From positions 372,001 through 436,000 of the forward strand of contig ML996688.1 in the NCBI GenBank assembly GCA_010356995.1: a stretch of 64,000 nucleotides of DNA, written 5' to 3'. The notes under the pieces are model-generated. The model was not told where the DNA came from and searched no databases. It saw only the letters and a program-made list of their open reading frames with translations. This stretch comes from Trichodelitschia bisporula. Its lineage: Eukaryota > Ascomycota > Dothideomycetes > Phaeotrichales > Phaeotrichaceae. The translations under genes and the position numbers were made by a program. Of this stretch, positions 12,326 to 22,644 are shown in pieces; positions within the stretch are counted from its first letter, which is position 1, and every line of letters starts with the position of its first letter.

Positions 12326-14855
12326 TAGACAACTCATCGCGGAAGACGTTCCGGGCGGGAGCCAGACCGCGCGGGACGGGAGAAGCAAGAAAAGCGTTCG
12401 CCTCATATGTGGCACATGGTGAACTGTAGGGTTTGGACTTTGTTCTTCCATATTTGCAGCGGGCCGTTGGTCTCTCCCATCCGCTTACCGACGGAGTTCT
12501 GCGGCCATACATCCTCTTCCATCACGGCTGCATTTGCCAGGCCGGGATTTCACCCTCCAGACCACGTCGCCAGCATGAATGCATGGTGCGGGTAAGCGCT
12601 TGTGAGGCCTGCTTTGGGCGTGGCGTGCGTTGGGTGGATGTTCTGGATGCATCCCGGCGAGATTGAGTTGGGAAAGGAGGGGCTGAAATCTGAGATGGCC
12701 GTGAACAGTGAGCCACAGTGGCGGTGCAAGATGATAATTTCGGTTTCGGATGATGTTGACATCTCGAGTTTTGTCCTGCTGTTGCGCATTTTCTTCGGTT
12801 CACAGCGTACGCAACGTACTTCTTCTCGTTTAACTAGCACTTAGCTCTTTCCGATCCCCCACTGCAAACACGGCCCAGCACTCCCCCTTTCACTGGTCGG
12901 CAAGTCCTAGGGCGAAAGACTTCGCTCTCGGCTGCATATTGCTGAATCACCACGGCGAGGCTAGAACGACCTCCGCGAGCCTTACCAAGCTGCGGGTGCG
13001 CAACATTACGGAGTGCACCGACCTCCATGTCTCAACGATGACATGCCCCACCACTCTCCGTCTCCACTCAGATCAACCACACTGCAGCATCTGCACCAAC
13101 TACCCAATCAACCCCTCTACCCGCTCGCCCACGCCTCTACGGAGCTCCACTCCCCCGGCTCCGCGGGATGCACCTCCCACTGCACTCTGCACATGTAGGT
13201 GCGAGTTGCGTAGCGCGCTGCACGCTCGCATGGCCGCATCGAGTCAAATCTAATGCCCAGAATCGCCTGGTCGGCCGCTGGGCCAGTGTGGAGCGGAGCA
13301 GGGCCGCGTGCGGGGGGTACATGCGGTGCTGGCACGGCGGGCGGATGTGAGAGGAGGGGATGGACTGTGTGTTTTACTGAATCTGCGATGGTGCATCCTG
13401 CGTGGTGCCCCTCACTTCGCAATGGCGTAATGGCGGGGTTGGGGGTTGGGGGAGAGCGGGAGGGGTTGAACGGTAGGTGTTGAGTAAGGTTGAAGTCGTG
13501 GTGGACGAGGCTGGCTGTTGCAATGATTGATGCTTTGACTCGAGTATAGTGGGGACGTACGGTAGACTACTGCCCGCGGCTTCACGTTCCGTAGCCGAAG
13601 CGCAGTCTGACCGCATCCATGAGAAAGTGACAGCTCAGACCGCTTCGATGCTCACCGCATCCGGAAACCCCATCTGCAAGTCACGTGTTCGCTAGTGGGG
13701 GATGCCGAGAGTGAGCGGTGACTGCCGCCCGCTGTGATGCTAACATAACCTGCAAAGAAGCTTGCTTGCCGTCACGCCGACGGGCATTCTGGGAGTGCAG
13801 AGCACATCTCGGGGCTCATAGGCCCGCACGACAGGCATCGTACGAGATCTGATGCAGAGGTGATTCACGCGTGCATGCATCGATGGCATTTGCGACGACC
13901 TGCAGCGGGGAAGGAGGAAGTGGACGAGGATTTCACATCGTACATATACGACATGTATCCCCATGTTGAAGCTGCTGAAGCTACTGCTGCCTCTGACGGA
14001 GGTGGAGTTTTGCATGCGAGCCCAATATCGTGCTGTGCGGCGAGCTTGTTCTCTCCAGCGCGGGGTTGTTCTGTGGAGCTGTTGACGTATTTGCTACTTG
14101 TCGTTCCCGAACGCCGGGAATCCTTTGCTGCGCTTTTACGCCCTGGGCAGCTACATGAACTGGGGGCTGCGTGCCCATTGTCAGAGAATTCCCGCAAATT
14201 CCCGCGTCGTCGCCGGAGGCTCGCGGTGGGATGCTGTTCGGAAACTGGCAAGCCGTTGTTGAGAGCTTGTCGTTTCATCCTTTGGGCTACCTCGATATCC
14301 CCTTTTGTTGGCTGTCACGTGATAATAACCCCTATTCATCTTGAGGCGATGCATTTGTTTACAATCAGCAGAAGCTCAAGCTGGACGCGTTGATGTGGGC
14401 ATTCTGACTCCTTGCCGCCACGGTACGGTAGTTACTCAATGCCGAAAAGATCATTCCATAGTTTGTCATTACCGTTTGTGCTTCCGAAATGTCAGCTGAT
14501 AGCGTAAATGGGGAGACTTCAACGGCGCCGGAGACGTCGCATCCGGCACGCGATCTAGGCCCTCCTATTGGTGGGCCGGCCATGAAATTTCCCAACTGCG
14601 AGGGTCTCCGCTTCCGCTTCGTAAGACCCTTAAACCCGCGTGCGAAAGGAGTCGGTGATAGTCCATAACCTCCTCTTCATCGCAATTGACGCGTCCTCTC
14701 TTTCTTCATCCCTCTGTGTCATTGCCATTGCCCTCGTCCTCAATCCACAAACTTTCGTCGCAGCTTCCTTCCCGCCGCTTCCGAGCCTTGATCTCCCTCG
14801 CCCCTGATACCGACTTCGCCCCTCCGTTCCCGCGCGCAAGCGGCCTTCAGCAGCG

Positions 14856-15990
14856 ATGGATATCGTTCTCGAGGTCTTCGATACCTTCGTATTCGATTAT
14901 GCGTACGCATCACTCGTCCCTGCGGCGCCGAATTGGAGCGGTCCCGGCAATGCGACGGCTGTGAACAACGGCTGGACCTTCAAGCCTGCCAGCGAGTTCA
15001 TATCGTTCGCCCCATCGAGCGCTGCGTATGCAAGTGCTTGGGCACGCGACAGCATCATACGGCAGTCAATAAGCCTGTACCTAATAACATGGTGCGTCCA
15101 ACCGGGGGACGATACTGATGCCGTAACTAACTCTCAAGGCTGTTCGGACTGGTCATATACTTCGCCTGCGCAGGCCTGTCCTACTACTTCATCTTCGACA
15201 AAGCAAACCTGCAGCACCCCAAATTCCTCAAGAACCAGGTCGGGATGGAAATCAAGCAAGCCAATATCGCCATGCCCATAATGGCTCTGGTTACGGCACC
15301 AATCTTCGTCCTCGAAGTCCGCGGTTACGGCTACATGTACGACACCACGGCGGATGGGCCGGGGCGGTGGTATGACTACGCGCAATTCCCCATCTTCCTC
15401 GCCTTCACAGATGCGTTGATCTATTGGATCCACCGCGGCCTGCACCATCCTGCGCTCTACAAGCACCTGCACAAGCCTCACCACAAGTGGATCGTGCCCA
15501 CACCCTTCGCGTCGCATGCCTTCCATCCGCTCGACGGCTATGCTCAGAGCCTGCCCTACCACATTTTCCCCTTTGTTCTGCCCCTGCAGAAGTACGCCTA
15601 CGTCATCCTCTTTGTCTTCATCAACGTGTGGTCCGTGCTCATCCACGACGGCGAGTACGCAACCAACTCACCAGTCATAAATGGCGCGGCGTGCCACACG
15701 ATGCATCACCTGTGAGTGGCCCTATTCCAGCTCGATTCCCTACTTTTTCCTTTGTTAATGTGACCAGTTACTTCAACTACAACTACGGCCAGTTCTTCAC
15801 CTTCTGGGATCGCCTTGGCGGCAGCTACCGCGCGCCGAACCCGGAGCTCTTCAACCACGAGACCAAGCTCAGCAAGGATGAGTGGACGCGTCAGTCGAAG
15901 GAGATGGAGAAAATAGTTGTCGAGGTTGAGGGCGAGGATGCTCGCTGCTATGAACCCGAGGGTGCCGTTGAGAGCAAGAAGGTGCAATAG
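14856..15990 (+). CDS. ERG3: C-5 sterol desaturase
   Basis: Introduces the C5-C6 double bond into episterol-type intermediates of ergosterol synthesis, in the ER membrane with cytochrome b5 as electron donor. The exons are 14856-15091, 15139-15711 and 15768-15990 (343 aa). The introns are 47 and 56 nt, with donors GTGCGT and GTGAGT. The fatty-acid-hydroxylase/sterol-desaturase histidine boxes are all present: HRGLHH near residue 177, HKPHH near 190, and HTMHHLYFNYNYGQ near 265. The last box is assembled across intron 2, which confirms that junction. Several hydrophobic segments precede and separate the boxes. Length is typical of the family. The ATG lies after a C/T-rich leader. The C-terminal tail is charged and lacks an obvious KKxx signal. 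Many ascomycetes have more than one ERG3 paralogue, and I cannot tell which copy this is. Confidence 0.94.
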
Positions 15991-16800
15991 GGAGTGATAA
16001 TCTAATCAGCGACCGTTGCGGGGGTGAGGAGCCGAAAGCGCTAACTGCATGTGTATTTTTGTAATTGATACGAGAATGGTCATTTTTGGGTGGTTCTTCG
16101 AGCATTAGGGGCTCCGCGAGGAGATAGGGCGGTGTTTGGTAATGGACTTTGTGTGGCATTTTGCATCTGGTAGAGGTGACGCGACGACATGGAGTGGAGT
16201 TGGAGCAGCATTATCAAGCAGTGGATTGATGGAGCGTTGTGTCCCTGATTCGTAAGTGACGCTCTACTCTGTTGTTGATCATCAAGCTAAGAGAAGCAGC
16301 ATAGCTACAAGCAATTGAAATACATTGCAACCGAATGCCAAAGCCTTCCCAAGGTTCCCTTTCTTGCATGACTGGTTTCATGTCGTCTTCGAAGCTCACA
16401 GCGGTGATAGTCACGTGGTATCGATATCACGCTTTTCTTGCTCTCAAAGTACTGGAGCACAGTGAGGAAGAAAAGCTTGTCTATTCTTGCTAGCTGTGGC
16501 TGGGCGCAGAGTATATCACTCTGTTGCTGCCTGAAAGCCCTAAGCAGCAAACCAAACCTGCTCGGAGGCTCACAGACGCTCAAAGAGGGTCATAGAGCAT
16601 CAAACAGCTCGCTGAAGTCCTCTAAAGCCCTCTAAAGCCCTCCGACAGCAACAAAGACTGCAGCTTGCCCAAACAAACCAGGCAAAATCACATGCCAAGC
16701 AGGGATTTGCATCAACACAAAGCACGGACCTACACCTGCCATCTCAACCTCCATCGAGCATCACCAGCCTTATCGATCACTCACAATCATACAGTAGCAC
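15991..16800. other. ERG3 3' flank
   Basis: No supported gene in about 800 bp. A short tandem of CTCTAAAGCC-like units occurs around 16616-16640. The sequence then turns C/A-rich leading into the accessory region. Confidence 0.4.
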
Positions 16801-16810
16801 ACTACCAGCA

Positions 16811-17285
16811 CTGGATTAACTATGCTCCGGTCATAAGCACCTTCACACCAACACCACGGGGTCCGTGCCCACAGATCCATCGACCAGGCTTCCAGGTGCT
16901 TCCCAAAATCCATTTTCTGACATCCACACCACACCACTCATCCACCGCTCTATATACCCTCCTCGGGGGAACAGCCTTCCTATACCCCACATCCCCTTCA
17001 ACCACACCACCAACTCCCAAAGCACGACTCGCTCCAGAATGGCTCGCAAGAAGCGTTCCAAGGGCGGCAAGAAGAAGAACAGTGGCAATGCTGGGGCCTG
17101 TGATCATGCCTAGCGTACCTGCCTCTGATGGTCATGCAAAATCACTGCCCTTACCACCGCCTGGAAAAATGATGCTCCGTTCACCAGCACATTCACGAGT
17201 TCTTTGAGGGCACGTGCCCACAGGTTCATCAACTAGGTTTCCAGGGGCTTCCTGAAATCCATTTCCTGACATCGACACCACTGCA
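16811..17285 (+). repeat. Imperfect direct repeat of a promoter-like block
   Basis: Two copies of about 120 bp, at 16811-16932 and 17161-17285, share blocks such as ATGCTCCG, CGTGCCCACAG, CTTCCAGG and CTGACATC in the same order at roughly 80% identity. A TATATA follows the first copy at 16951, and an ATTATACACGCC stretch follows the second near 17330. They look like duplicated promoters of small genes, in the manner of the array at 58-63 kb. Confidence 0.55.
17039..17113 (+). CDS. Very small basic peptide or first exon
   Basis: The ATG has a C/A-rich leader and lies 88 nt after a TATATA at 16951. It encodes a Lys/Arg-rich start (MARKKRSKGGKKKNSG) and stops after 24 codons. It may be the first exon of a family unit whose next recognisable piece is at 17398. 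I see no clear donor, so it may also be a remnant. Confidence 0.25.
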   Translation: MARKKRSKGGKKKNSGNAGACDHA

Positions 17286-17397
17286 TCCACCATCTTCCAC
17301 ACCACTCATACCACCCCACATCATTCAATATTATACACGCCAAAGCGAAGAGGTATCTATCTATATACCAACATCCGCAATTTGCGGAGACTTATAG

Positions 17398-17472
17398 ACA
17401 TTGGCTTCGGAGCCATTCTACCCTACTCGCAAGCGGTCTCACGATGCGATGGCAGTTGGAGAAAGAGGCTAA
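17398..17472 (+). pseudogene. Relic exon of the 58-63 kb Cys/His gene family
   Basis: After a CTTATAG acceptor-like site, the frame reads SEPFYPTRKRSHDAMAVGE and then a stop. Array unit A encodes AEPFYPGKRSHDAMAAGE in its third exon, and the decayed unit C the same with one change. The nucleotide match extends over about 60 bp (GAGCC.TTCTA.CCT through GATG..ATGGC.G.TGGAGA). This makes common ancestry certain enough to call, although the rest of the gene (the Cys/His exon) is not recognisable here. Confidence 0.6.
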
Positions 17473-18002
17473 GCGCCTAGGAGGCGAAGCGTCACTGTCC
17501 TATATACGCAGGTCGCAATCACCTGACGGAAGAGGATATTGAGGCATTCAGTCAGCTGCGCCTACGGGCACTTCATCCGCACAATCGTGGGTACTACGCC
17601 AATGTGGAGTGAGCAAGTCTCTCCGCATATCCTCACAAGAGAGTACGTTCTCATCCATTGATCAATATCACCGGTAACTAACTGAAGCGAAGAGAACCGT
17701 CGTGCGGCCCCTGCGGCGGATTATATATCAAGATGACGAGGATGACTTCGAACCCGTGGCCGCCGGTCCTCGCAATGGAACAGTTTGCACGCTTTGGCTC
17801 TGGTGCCCGCGACCCCCCTCGCCCTCGCGCTACGTCTCCGCCTCCGCGCCATGGACCTTCTGCCTTTATACGCCGAAGCCACCAAGAAGAATGGACGCAC
17901 ATATACAGTCAGCGCTGCGCAACCCCCAGCCCGTGTCTCGTTCGAGTGCTTTCTTCGCACCAAAACGCCAGAGTCTTCTCCGGCAGGCTGTTCTGAACAC
18001 AG

Positions 18003-18514
18003 GAGGAGCCTGAGCTGGAGAACGACATCATCCTACATTTGTCCATGAAAATCCCGGCAGCCATGCTTCTGCCAACGCGGTCGGTTTTACCGAAGTATAT
18101 GGTCCTGAAGGCTGGCAATGTCATCCTTCAGGGGACAGTCATGGGTGAATTCGCGGTCTACGCCCCGGGCCTGAGTCACTTATAGCTAACATCGTCTCCA
18201 AATGCCAAAGCGCTTGGACAGATTATAGAGAAGTTTACCTCGAGTGTTACCACGGTACGACCTGCTCCGGCAGCTCCGACTTCTGCTCCGGCTCCGGCAC
18301 CGCTCATCTCCGATCCCAACGCACTCCTGAATCTCGAGCGCAAACCTGGAAAAACTTTCCTCTAAGTCTATCGAGAACACCCTGAAGAAGTTCATTTCGG
18401 TGGTCGATGCCAAGAAACTTGCGACGGAGACCTCGACATCTGTTCCCGCGCCTTCGACTTCGACTTCTGTCTCTGCACCTCCGGTGTCTGCTCCTGCGCC
18501 TCTGTATTCATGAG
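18003..18514 (+). pseudogene. Decayed coding segment, family unknown
   Basis: One plus-strand frame reads convincingly as protein for about 60 codons (contains SVLPKYMVLKAGNVILQGTV). It meets a TAG inside the motif CACTTATAGC at 18183-18185 and then continues in the same frame as plausible protein (AKALGQIIEKFTSSV). After one change of frame near 18325 it ends in a helical piece (KSIENTLKKFISVVDAKK) with an Ala/Pro/Ser-rich tail. So the coding signal runs for about 170 codons with one stop and one frame change. I recognise no domain. TTATAG is what two TG-to-TA changes in TTGTGG would give, but the TAG could instead be part of a splice acceptor. Confidence 0.4.
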
Positions 18515-18559
18515 TATGGGTAAGCCTTCTCAAGTCCCTACCCCCCTGCTGCTCATGGT

Positions 18560-18600
18560 TTGGCAAGGCCGATGCCACTCCATCCCCTCCTTGCTATTGA
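18560..18600 (+). pseudogene. Short match to exon 4 of the Cys/His family
   Basis: The stretch GCCGATGCCACTCCATCCCCTCC (inside 18560-18600) closely matches the exon-4 region of array unit A at 59104-59128 (CCGATGCCACTCCCATTCCC). It supports the view that 16.8-18.6 kb derives from one or more old family units. The match is short and could be shared low complexity. Confidence 0.35.
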
Positions 18601-18621
18601 AGCTAACAACAGTTTAGTTAT

Positions 18622-18934
18622 ATAGCTTACGACCTCATTACAGCAGCAAAGAAGCTGCAGCATCTGCTTCTAGGCCACAAGGCTGCGACGCCTACCCAGG
18701 GCTTTTCACACCTACTCTCCTCCGTCCTTTTCGCATCGCAACATCGCTGTATACTCAGAGGTCGGCCACGTAGCCGTGCCTGAAGGTTATCAAAAATCAT
18801 CAAAAGTTATACTCGGTGCGGGTGGGACGAACGCTATAGTAGGTTTGCCTTACAACGCTCCAGCGTCAAAATTTTGTACTCTACTTCAATGGAGCTGTGC
18901 TCTCTCTTTTCGTCACCTGCGCGGCTTGACGTGA
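18622..18934 (+). pseudogene. Coding-like fragment, two frames
   Basis: A first frame reads YDLITAAKKLQHLLLGHKAA and stops at 18781-18783. The neighbouring frame from about 18736 reads plausible protein (VYSEVGHVAVPEGYQKSSKV, then ILGAGGTNAIVGLPY) to a TGA at 18932-18934. One frame change links them. I recognise no family. It looks like a continuation of the same decayed material. Confidence 0.3.
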
Positions 18935-19235
18935 CTCCACTTGTACATCTCCATGTGCGCCCGACACATCATCGCAGAACCATGGCTAACGGCGATAACT
19001 CAGTATTGAAAGGCAGTCAAGCCAGTGATCCGCGGCCGTCGTACTCTCAGGGTTCCGGTGACAATCTCAAATGGGCTGGGCGCAATCAGCAGCAGCTGTC
19101 GAACAACATCACCACCCTACCGAGGACTGCCGACACCCGAGATCATCAATACCCGGCGGCTAAAGGGCGTATGAACTTCCGCACCGCACAATTACTTCCC
19201 AGCCTTCTTGCCCTGCCCACGGCCCACCACTGCCG

Positions 19236-19850
19236 ATGTGCCGTTCCTCCGTGAGATGGCGGGGCGGGGCGCGCAGTCATCAAGCAGCGGATGCAGCTGC
19301 AAAACTCGGATCTCCCCTGCCAGCGCTCTCAGCAATTCCACCTCAGATCTCGGCCAGCGTAGCTTCCCCCCCGCCCTCACGTCAGACGTACCTCGTACCT
19401 CGCCTATATACGCCATCACTGGTTGTATACTCACCAAGCTCCGCAACCAACGGGTCGCCGAGGAGTGACGGAAAGTTTGATCCAAAGACGATGGCCAAAA
19501 GGCTACTGGAGCCGCGCAGGCTCTTGGAGGCGTTCGAATGGGGGGGTGAATGGCATCTTCGATGGCGTTCTCCACCCGTTCGTACCTCACAAACACCATT
19601 CCTCAATTCTTCACCAATAATCCCCTCACGGCAACACACCTGCTCGAAGCCGCCGCCATGTCTGCTCCCGAGAGTAACTGCTCCGCCTCTCTCTCCTTGG
19701 CTGCGAAGCCCACTGGCAGTATCGGTGGCAATATACCCCAACCATCAACACATATCGTTGCCGCATGGTTCAGTGGAAAAACAATGCGACCTCTACGGAC
19801 GCCACTATATACTTCGTCAAGGAGGTGCAGACGAAGATCAGACTAGTTGA
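19236..19850 (+). CDS. Hypothetical protein, possibly decayed
   Basis: A 204-codon plus-strand frame, long for this region. The part around 19470-19560 (FDPKTMAKRLLEPRRLLEAF) and the C-terminal part (LPHGSVEKQCDLYGRHYILR) have good composition, while the rest is Ser/Pro-rich. Two other frames overlap it with comparable quality: 19550-19846, and one through 19765-19880 reading IYFVKEVQTKIRLVDVSDI. The true frame is therefore undecided. Three TATATA-type motifs lie inside. No known domain. Confidence 0.25.
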   Translation: MCRSSVRWRGGARSHQAADAAAKLGSPLPALSAIPPQISASVASPPPSRQTYLVPRLYTPSLVVYSPSSATNGSPRSDGKFDPKTMAKRLLEPRRLLEAFEWGGEWHLRWRSPPVRTSQTPFLNSSPIIPSRQHTCSKPPPCLLPRVTAPPLSPWLRSPLAVSVAIYPNHQHISLPHGSVEKQCDLYGRHYILRQGGADEDQTS

Positions 19851-19966
19851 TGTCTCCGACATTCCAACGGCTCCGGCTCAACGGCTCCGGCTCTCTTGTT
19901 CAAGATCCAAAATGAGATGCTTCAGTGTGCAGAACCGACACCGAAGATGACACAAACATTATATAC

Positions 19967-20107
19967 ATGGTCCACGGTCCTCCTGGGCCTGTCTTCGGTC
20001 CACCTCCGGTCATTGTGAATGGTCCTATGTATGGTCCTCTTGTTGGTCCTGTGGGGCCTCTGGGTCCGTTTGGCATGCCGTTCCCGCATGAGGGTGATCA
20101 TGTCTGA
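19967..20107 (+). CDS. Small Gly-Pro repeat peptide
   Basis: Forty-six codons dominated by GP dipeptides (for example GPPGPVFGPPPV, then GPLVGPVGPLGPFGMPF), ending in TGA. The ATG lies four bases after a TATATA. The same frame is open upstream, so this may be the 3' exon of a longer gene. Gly-Pro-rich tails occur in fungal secreted and cell-wall proteins, but I see no signal peptide. Confidence 0.3.
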   Translation: MVHGPPGPVFGPPPVIVNGPMYGPLVGPVGPLGPFGMPFPHEGDHV

Positions 20108-20275
20108 TGCGCTGCTCATCCTGACGGGCGTCATAGTAAGTACTCCCTGAGCACCCTAGACACACGGGACCCTGGAAATCTTCAGACAAGCCAGGAAGCG
20201 CACGTAGCTAATACTCTCCAGTGCGGGGTCGGACTTCCCTGAAATTTTCTGCGGCATCAAGCGGAGTTTGGATGA

Positions 20276-20776
20276 TATATAAGGCGGCCTCGAGCTTCGA
20301 GCCTCCGAGTCCGTTCAATACGAGCGACGGCTTACCCCTATAATCACCCTCAGGACGGCACCGTTCCTATATACCGCCTGGTTCCAGCAAGCGGTTGCTG
20401 TCTCCCACCAACCTGCAACGCGCATCCTGCTGAGGAGGCCAACGACGCAAGCCTTGCCACTGGCGATTATTCGACCGACGACGCGCTCCCATCAATCGAA
20501 ATCAAGCAAGAAGAGGAGTCGCTCCCGCCATTCCAGTCACCCACGTACCCGGAGTACTCGTCGTCGCCGGAGATCAAACAGGAGCCACCGTCGCTGCCTC
20601 AATTCGTCTCGCCCACCTACCCGGATTATCCCTCCGAGAAGGACACTCCGAATTGGGACACCATGAGCCTTGTCGGCCCTCGATGCCGGCGTCCCCCCAA
20701 TCTGCGACACCTATGCAGAGTTCTATACGAATCCGACTCCGAGAATATATCGACTCCCTGCTCGAATAGAACATGA
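20276..20776 (+). pseudogene. Open frame with duplicated EIKQE motif, no start codon
   Basis: An open frame of 166 codons between a TGA at 20273 and a TGA at 20774. It has no early ATG, the first being more than 120 codons in. It contains a near-perfect internal repeat of about 26 residues, IEIKQEEESLPPFQSPTYPE followed by PEIKQEPPSLPQFVSPTYPD. Upstream, an adjacent frame reads SSFEPPSPFNTSDGLP, suggesting one frame change near 20335 or an exon boundary. IKQE is the shape of a SUMO acceptor site (hydrophobic-K-x-E), so the repeat might have been a sumoylated regulator tail. That is inference. I recognise no family. Confidence 0.4.
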
Positions 20777-21092
20777 CCGGCGGTGAAATGATGAAATATC
20801 AAGTGGCCGCCGTTGAGCTTGACTACCCACTAATATACCCGACCGCACTTGTTACAGCCCCCAAAACCACGGCATTCTGATTCCTTGATTCCAAAGCCAT
20901 CATCATGTCCCTGTTTTTGAGCCAGTGGCGGTGCCCCGAAGCGCCCTGCACATGGCCCTCAACCTCCTCTGGGGCGCAAGCTCGCGCGTATATTAACGCC
21001 CATCGAGAAGGCTGTATACATCCGCCATTCAAAGATGCACCTAGTCTCTTTGCAATCGGCCTTCATCGTCTGGGATATAATATACGTCTAAA

Positions 21093-21311
21093 ATGGCTGA
21101 AAGCGCCATCGAAGCTGAGGAAGCGGCCGTCGCAGCTCGTAAAGGGTGGACGACCGCGGCGAGAATGCGGAGATTGACAAACAAGCTCTGGTAGGTCACC
21201 CCAACGGAAGCCGGCGTATGAGATGTGCTGACAGCCGCTAGGATTGGATGCTCGAAGTTGTTTTTGAGCTCGGTGGCCTTCATGTCTACGTCGGCGATGA
21301 CGTTATATAAG
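21093..21311 (+). pseudogene. Two-exon fragment paralogous to 25330-25467
   Basis: An ATG at 21093 opens an Ala/Glu-rich helix (MAESAIEAEEAAVAAR). After one apparent frame change the sequence reads ENAEIDKQAL, followed by a 51-nt intron (GTAGGT...CTGACAGCCGCTAG, 21191-21241). The next exon begins DWMLEVVFELGGLHVYVG and ends at a TAA inside TATATAAG. The matching exon at 25409 begins GWKLIINFRPQGVEF. The introns of the two copies are the same length and about 70% alike, which supports true splicing in the ancestor. Confidence 0.45.
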
Positions 21312-21767
21312 ACAAGGGTACACGGTCGCCCTCGAAGCTCTGGCTCACGGAACCCTTCTTGATGCTCGTGGACATCGGCTTCTCGGAGACAGGGTACCAG
21401 CCACTTCAATGCACTCCGCATCTCCAGCACAGCCTGACAGGATCCTCGTATACGCTTCGGACTTCCATTCGACGGGCTGATATATTCTCCCCCGTATCTC
21501 AGCAACCAACCCGGAAAGTGTGCAAACCATTTCGACATCACCGCTTATCTCGCCTTACGCATTTCATGGCTTGGAAGACTTCCGGCAATCCACAACGCGC
21601 CATCACTACCATTTGGAATCCCAAAGCCATCACCATCACAATGGTGACTTCATATAGATCGGAGTGGCAAGGCTACGAATGTTTCTTTACCCGCGTCGCC
21701 ATCCTGGACTTCCTGGAGACCATTAAGTAGGACCAATATACCTTCGGGGGACAACAAAGCCTCAATC

Positions 21768-22415
21768 ATGAATGCGGACCGGAAGAGAAAGCACGCTGAA
21801 CAGGAGAATGACCAGCTTCGCCATGGCAAGAAAGCAAAGATGGGTATATTGTCCGTGGTGACTTTGCGGTTACAAGGGCGGCGATGCGGGACATATATCT
21901 GCTCGACATCTTGTTCCGGAAGCATGCTCGCGAAGGCGCCAACTTCACGTACAAGACTCTCGTCTTGGACATCAGCCAGAACGTGGTACAGCTTCCCCAT
22001 CATGGGCTGTCCCGCCAGAAATACCGACACCGATGATCAAGCGTCGCCCGCTGTGGATTGGCAGCTTCTCCCGGATTATTCGTTCGTCATCTCCCCGAAG
22101 CAGACCAGTCCTGCGCCAGAGGCGATTAAGCCCGCTCCAGAGCCGACCAAGCCTGCCGGGAAGCCGACCAAGCGCTCCTTGACTAAGGAATGTGAGGCTG
22201 TTGCTCGGAAGCCCACTAAGCGCTCCGAGAATAAGGACGTTAAGACTCCTGCTCCGAAGACAACCAAGCTCCTTAGGGACGATAAAGCTTCGACTCCCTT
22301 TCTGCGGCCGCCCAAGCCCGGCAGAGACCTGAGACGGGAGATGCGGAGCGCGCTTATCTTAAGCATTTGTAGAGTTGGGGGCAGCCTGATGCTTTCATTG
22401 GCGTTGGGGATTTGA
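21768..22415 (+). CDS. Lys/Pro-rich hypothetical protein
   Basis: An ATG-initiated frame of 215 codons. The N-terminus is basic and helical (MNADRKRKHAEQENDQLRHG), which looks like a nuclear-localisation or bZIP-like basic segment without a following leucine zipper. The second half carries repeated Pro-Thr-Lys units (EPTKPAGKPTKRS, RKPTKRSENK). Between them (about 21840-22030) the +1 frame reads more like protein (AMRDIYLLDILFRKHAREGA) than this one, so the gene may have suffered two compensating frame changes. The first 35 bp recur at 25096 without the ATG. Unknown function. Confidence 0.38.
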   Translation: MNADRKRKHAEQENDQLRHGKKAKMGILSVVTLRLQGRRCGTYICSTSCSGSMLAKAPTSRTRLSSWTSARTWYSFPIMGCPARNTDTDDQASPAVDWQLLPDYSFVISPKQTSPAPEAIKPAPEPTKPAGKPTKRSLTKECEAVARKPTKRSENKDVKTPAPKTTKLLRDDKASTPFLRPPKPGRDLRREMRSALILSICRVGGSLMLSLALGI

Positions 22416-22644
22416 AGACGAAACCTGTATACATTCGCCAGTCTACGTGTATATGTATGCCGCATCGCGGCCTATATCCTCACCAACTATTCCGGCAACT
22501 CAACATTTACCTTCCAACATCACCGCCCGCACCAACATCACTAAATATCCATCTCTGCTCCCATCAGCAAATTCATCGATCCTTCTCTTTAGATTTACTA
22601 CGGCTCGCATATAGTGTGCGCCAAATTATATAGCAGCCCAATCG

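Larger units (their letters stand above)
7955..14855. other. 6.9 kb gene desert
   Basis: Downstream of the zinc-finger gene and upstream of ERG3. No frame here has recognisable protein sequence. The longest, a minus-strand frame at 10427-11080, is Pro/Arg-rich and has no family resemblance. The region contains G-tracts at 9740-9790 and 10340-10380, G/A-rich purine runs, CpG-rich sequence at 9470-11300 with short GCAGCG-type iterations at 9510-9610, and three copies of a palindrome described separately. It may be a large regulatory interval or hold non-coding transcripts. Confidence 0.5.
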
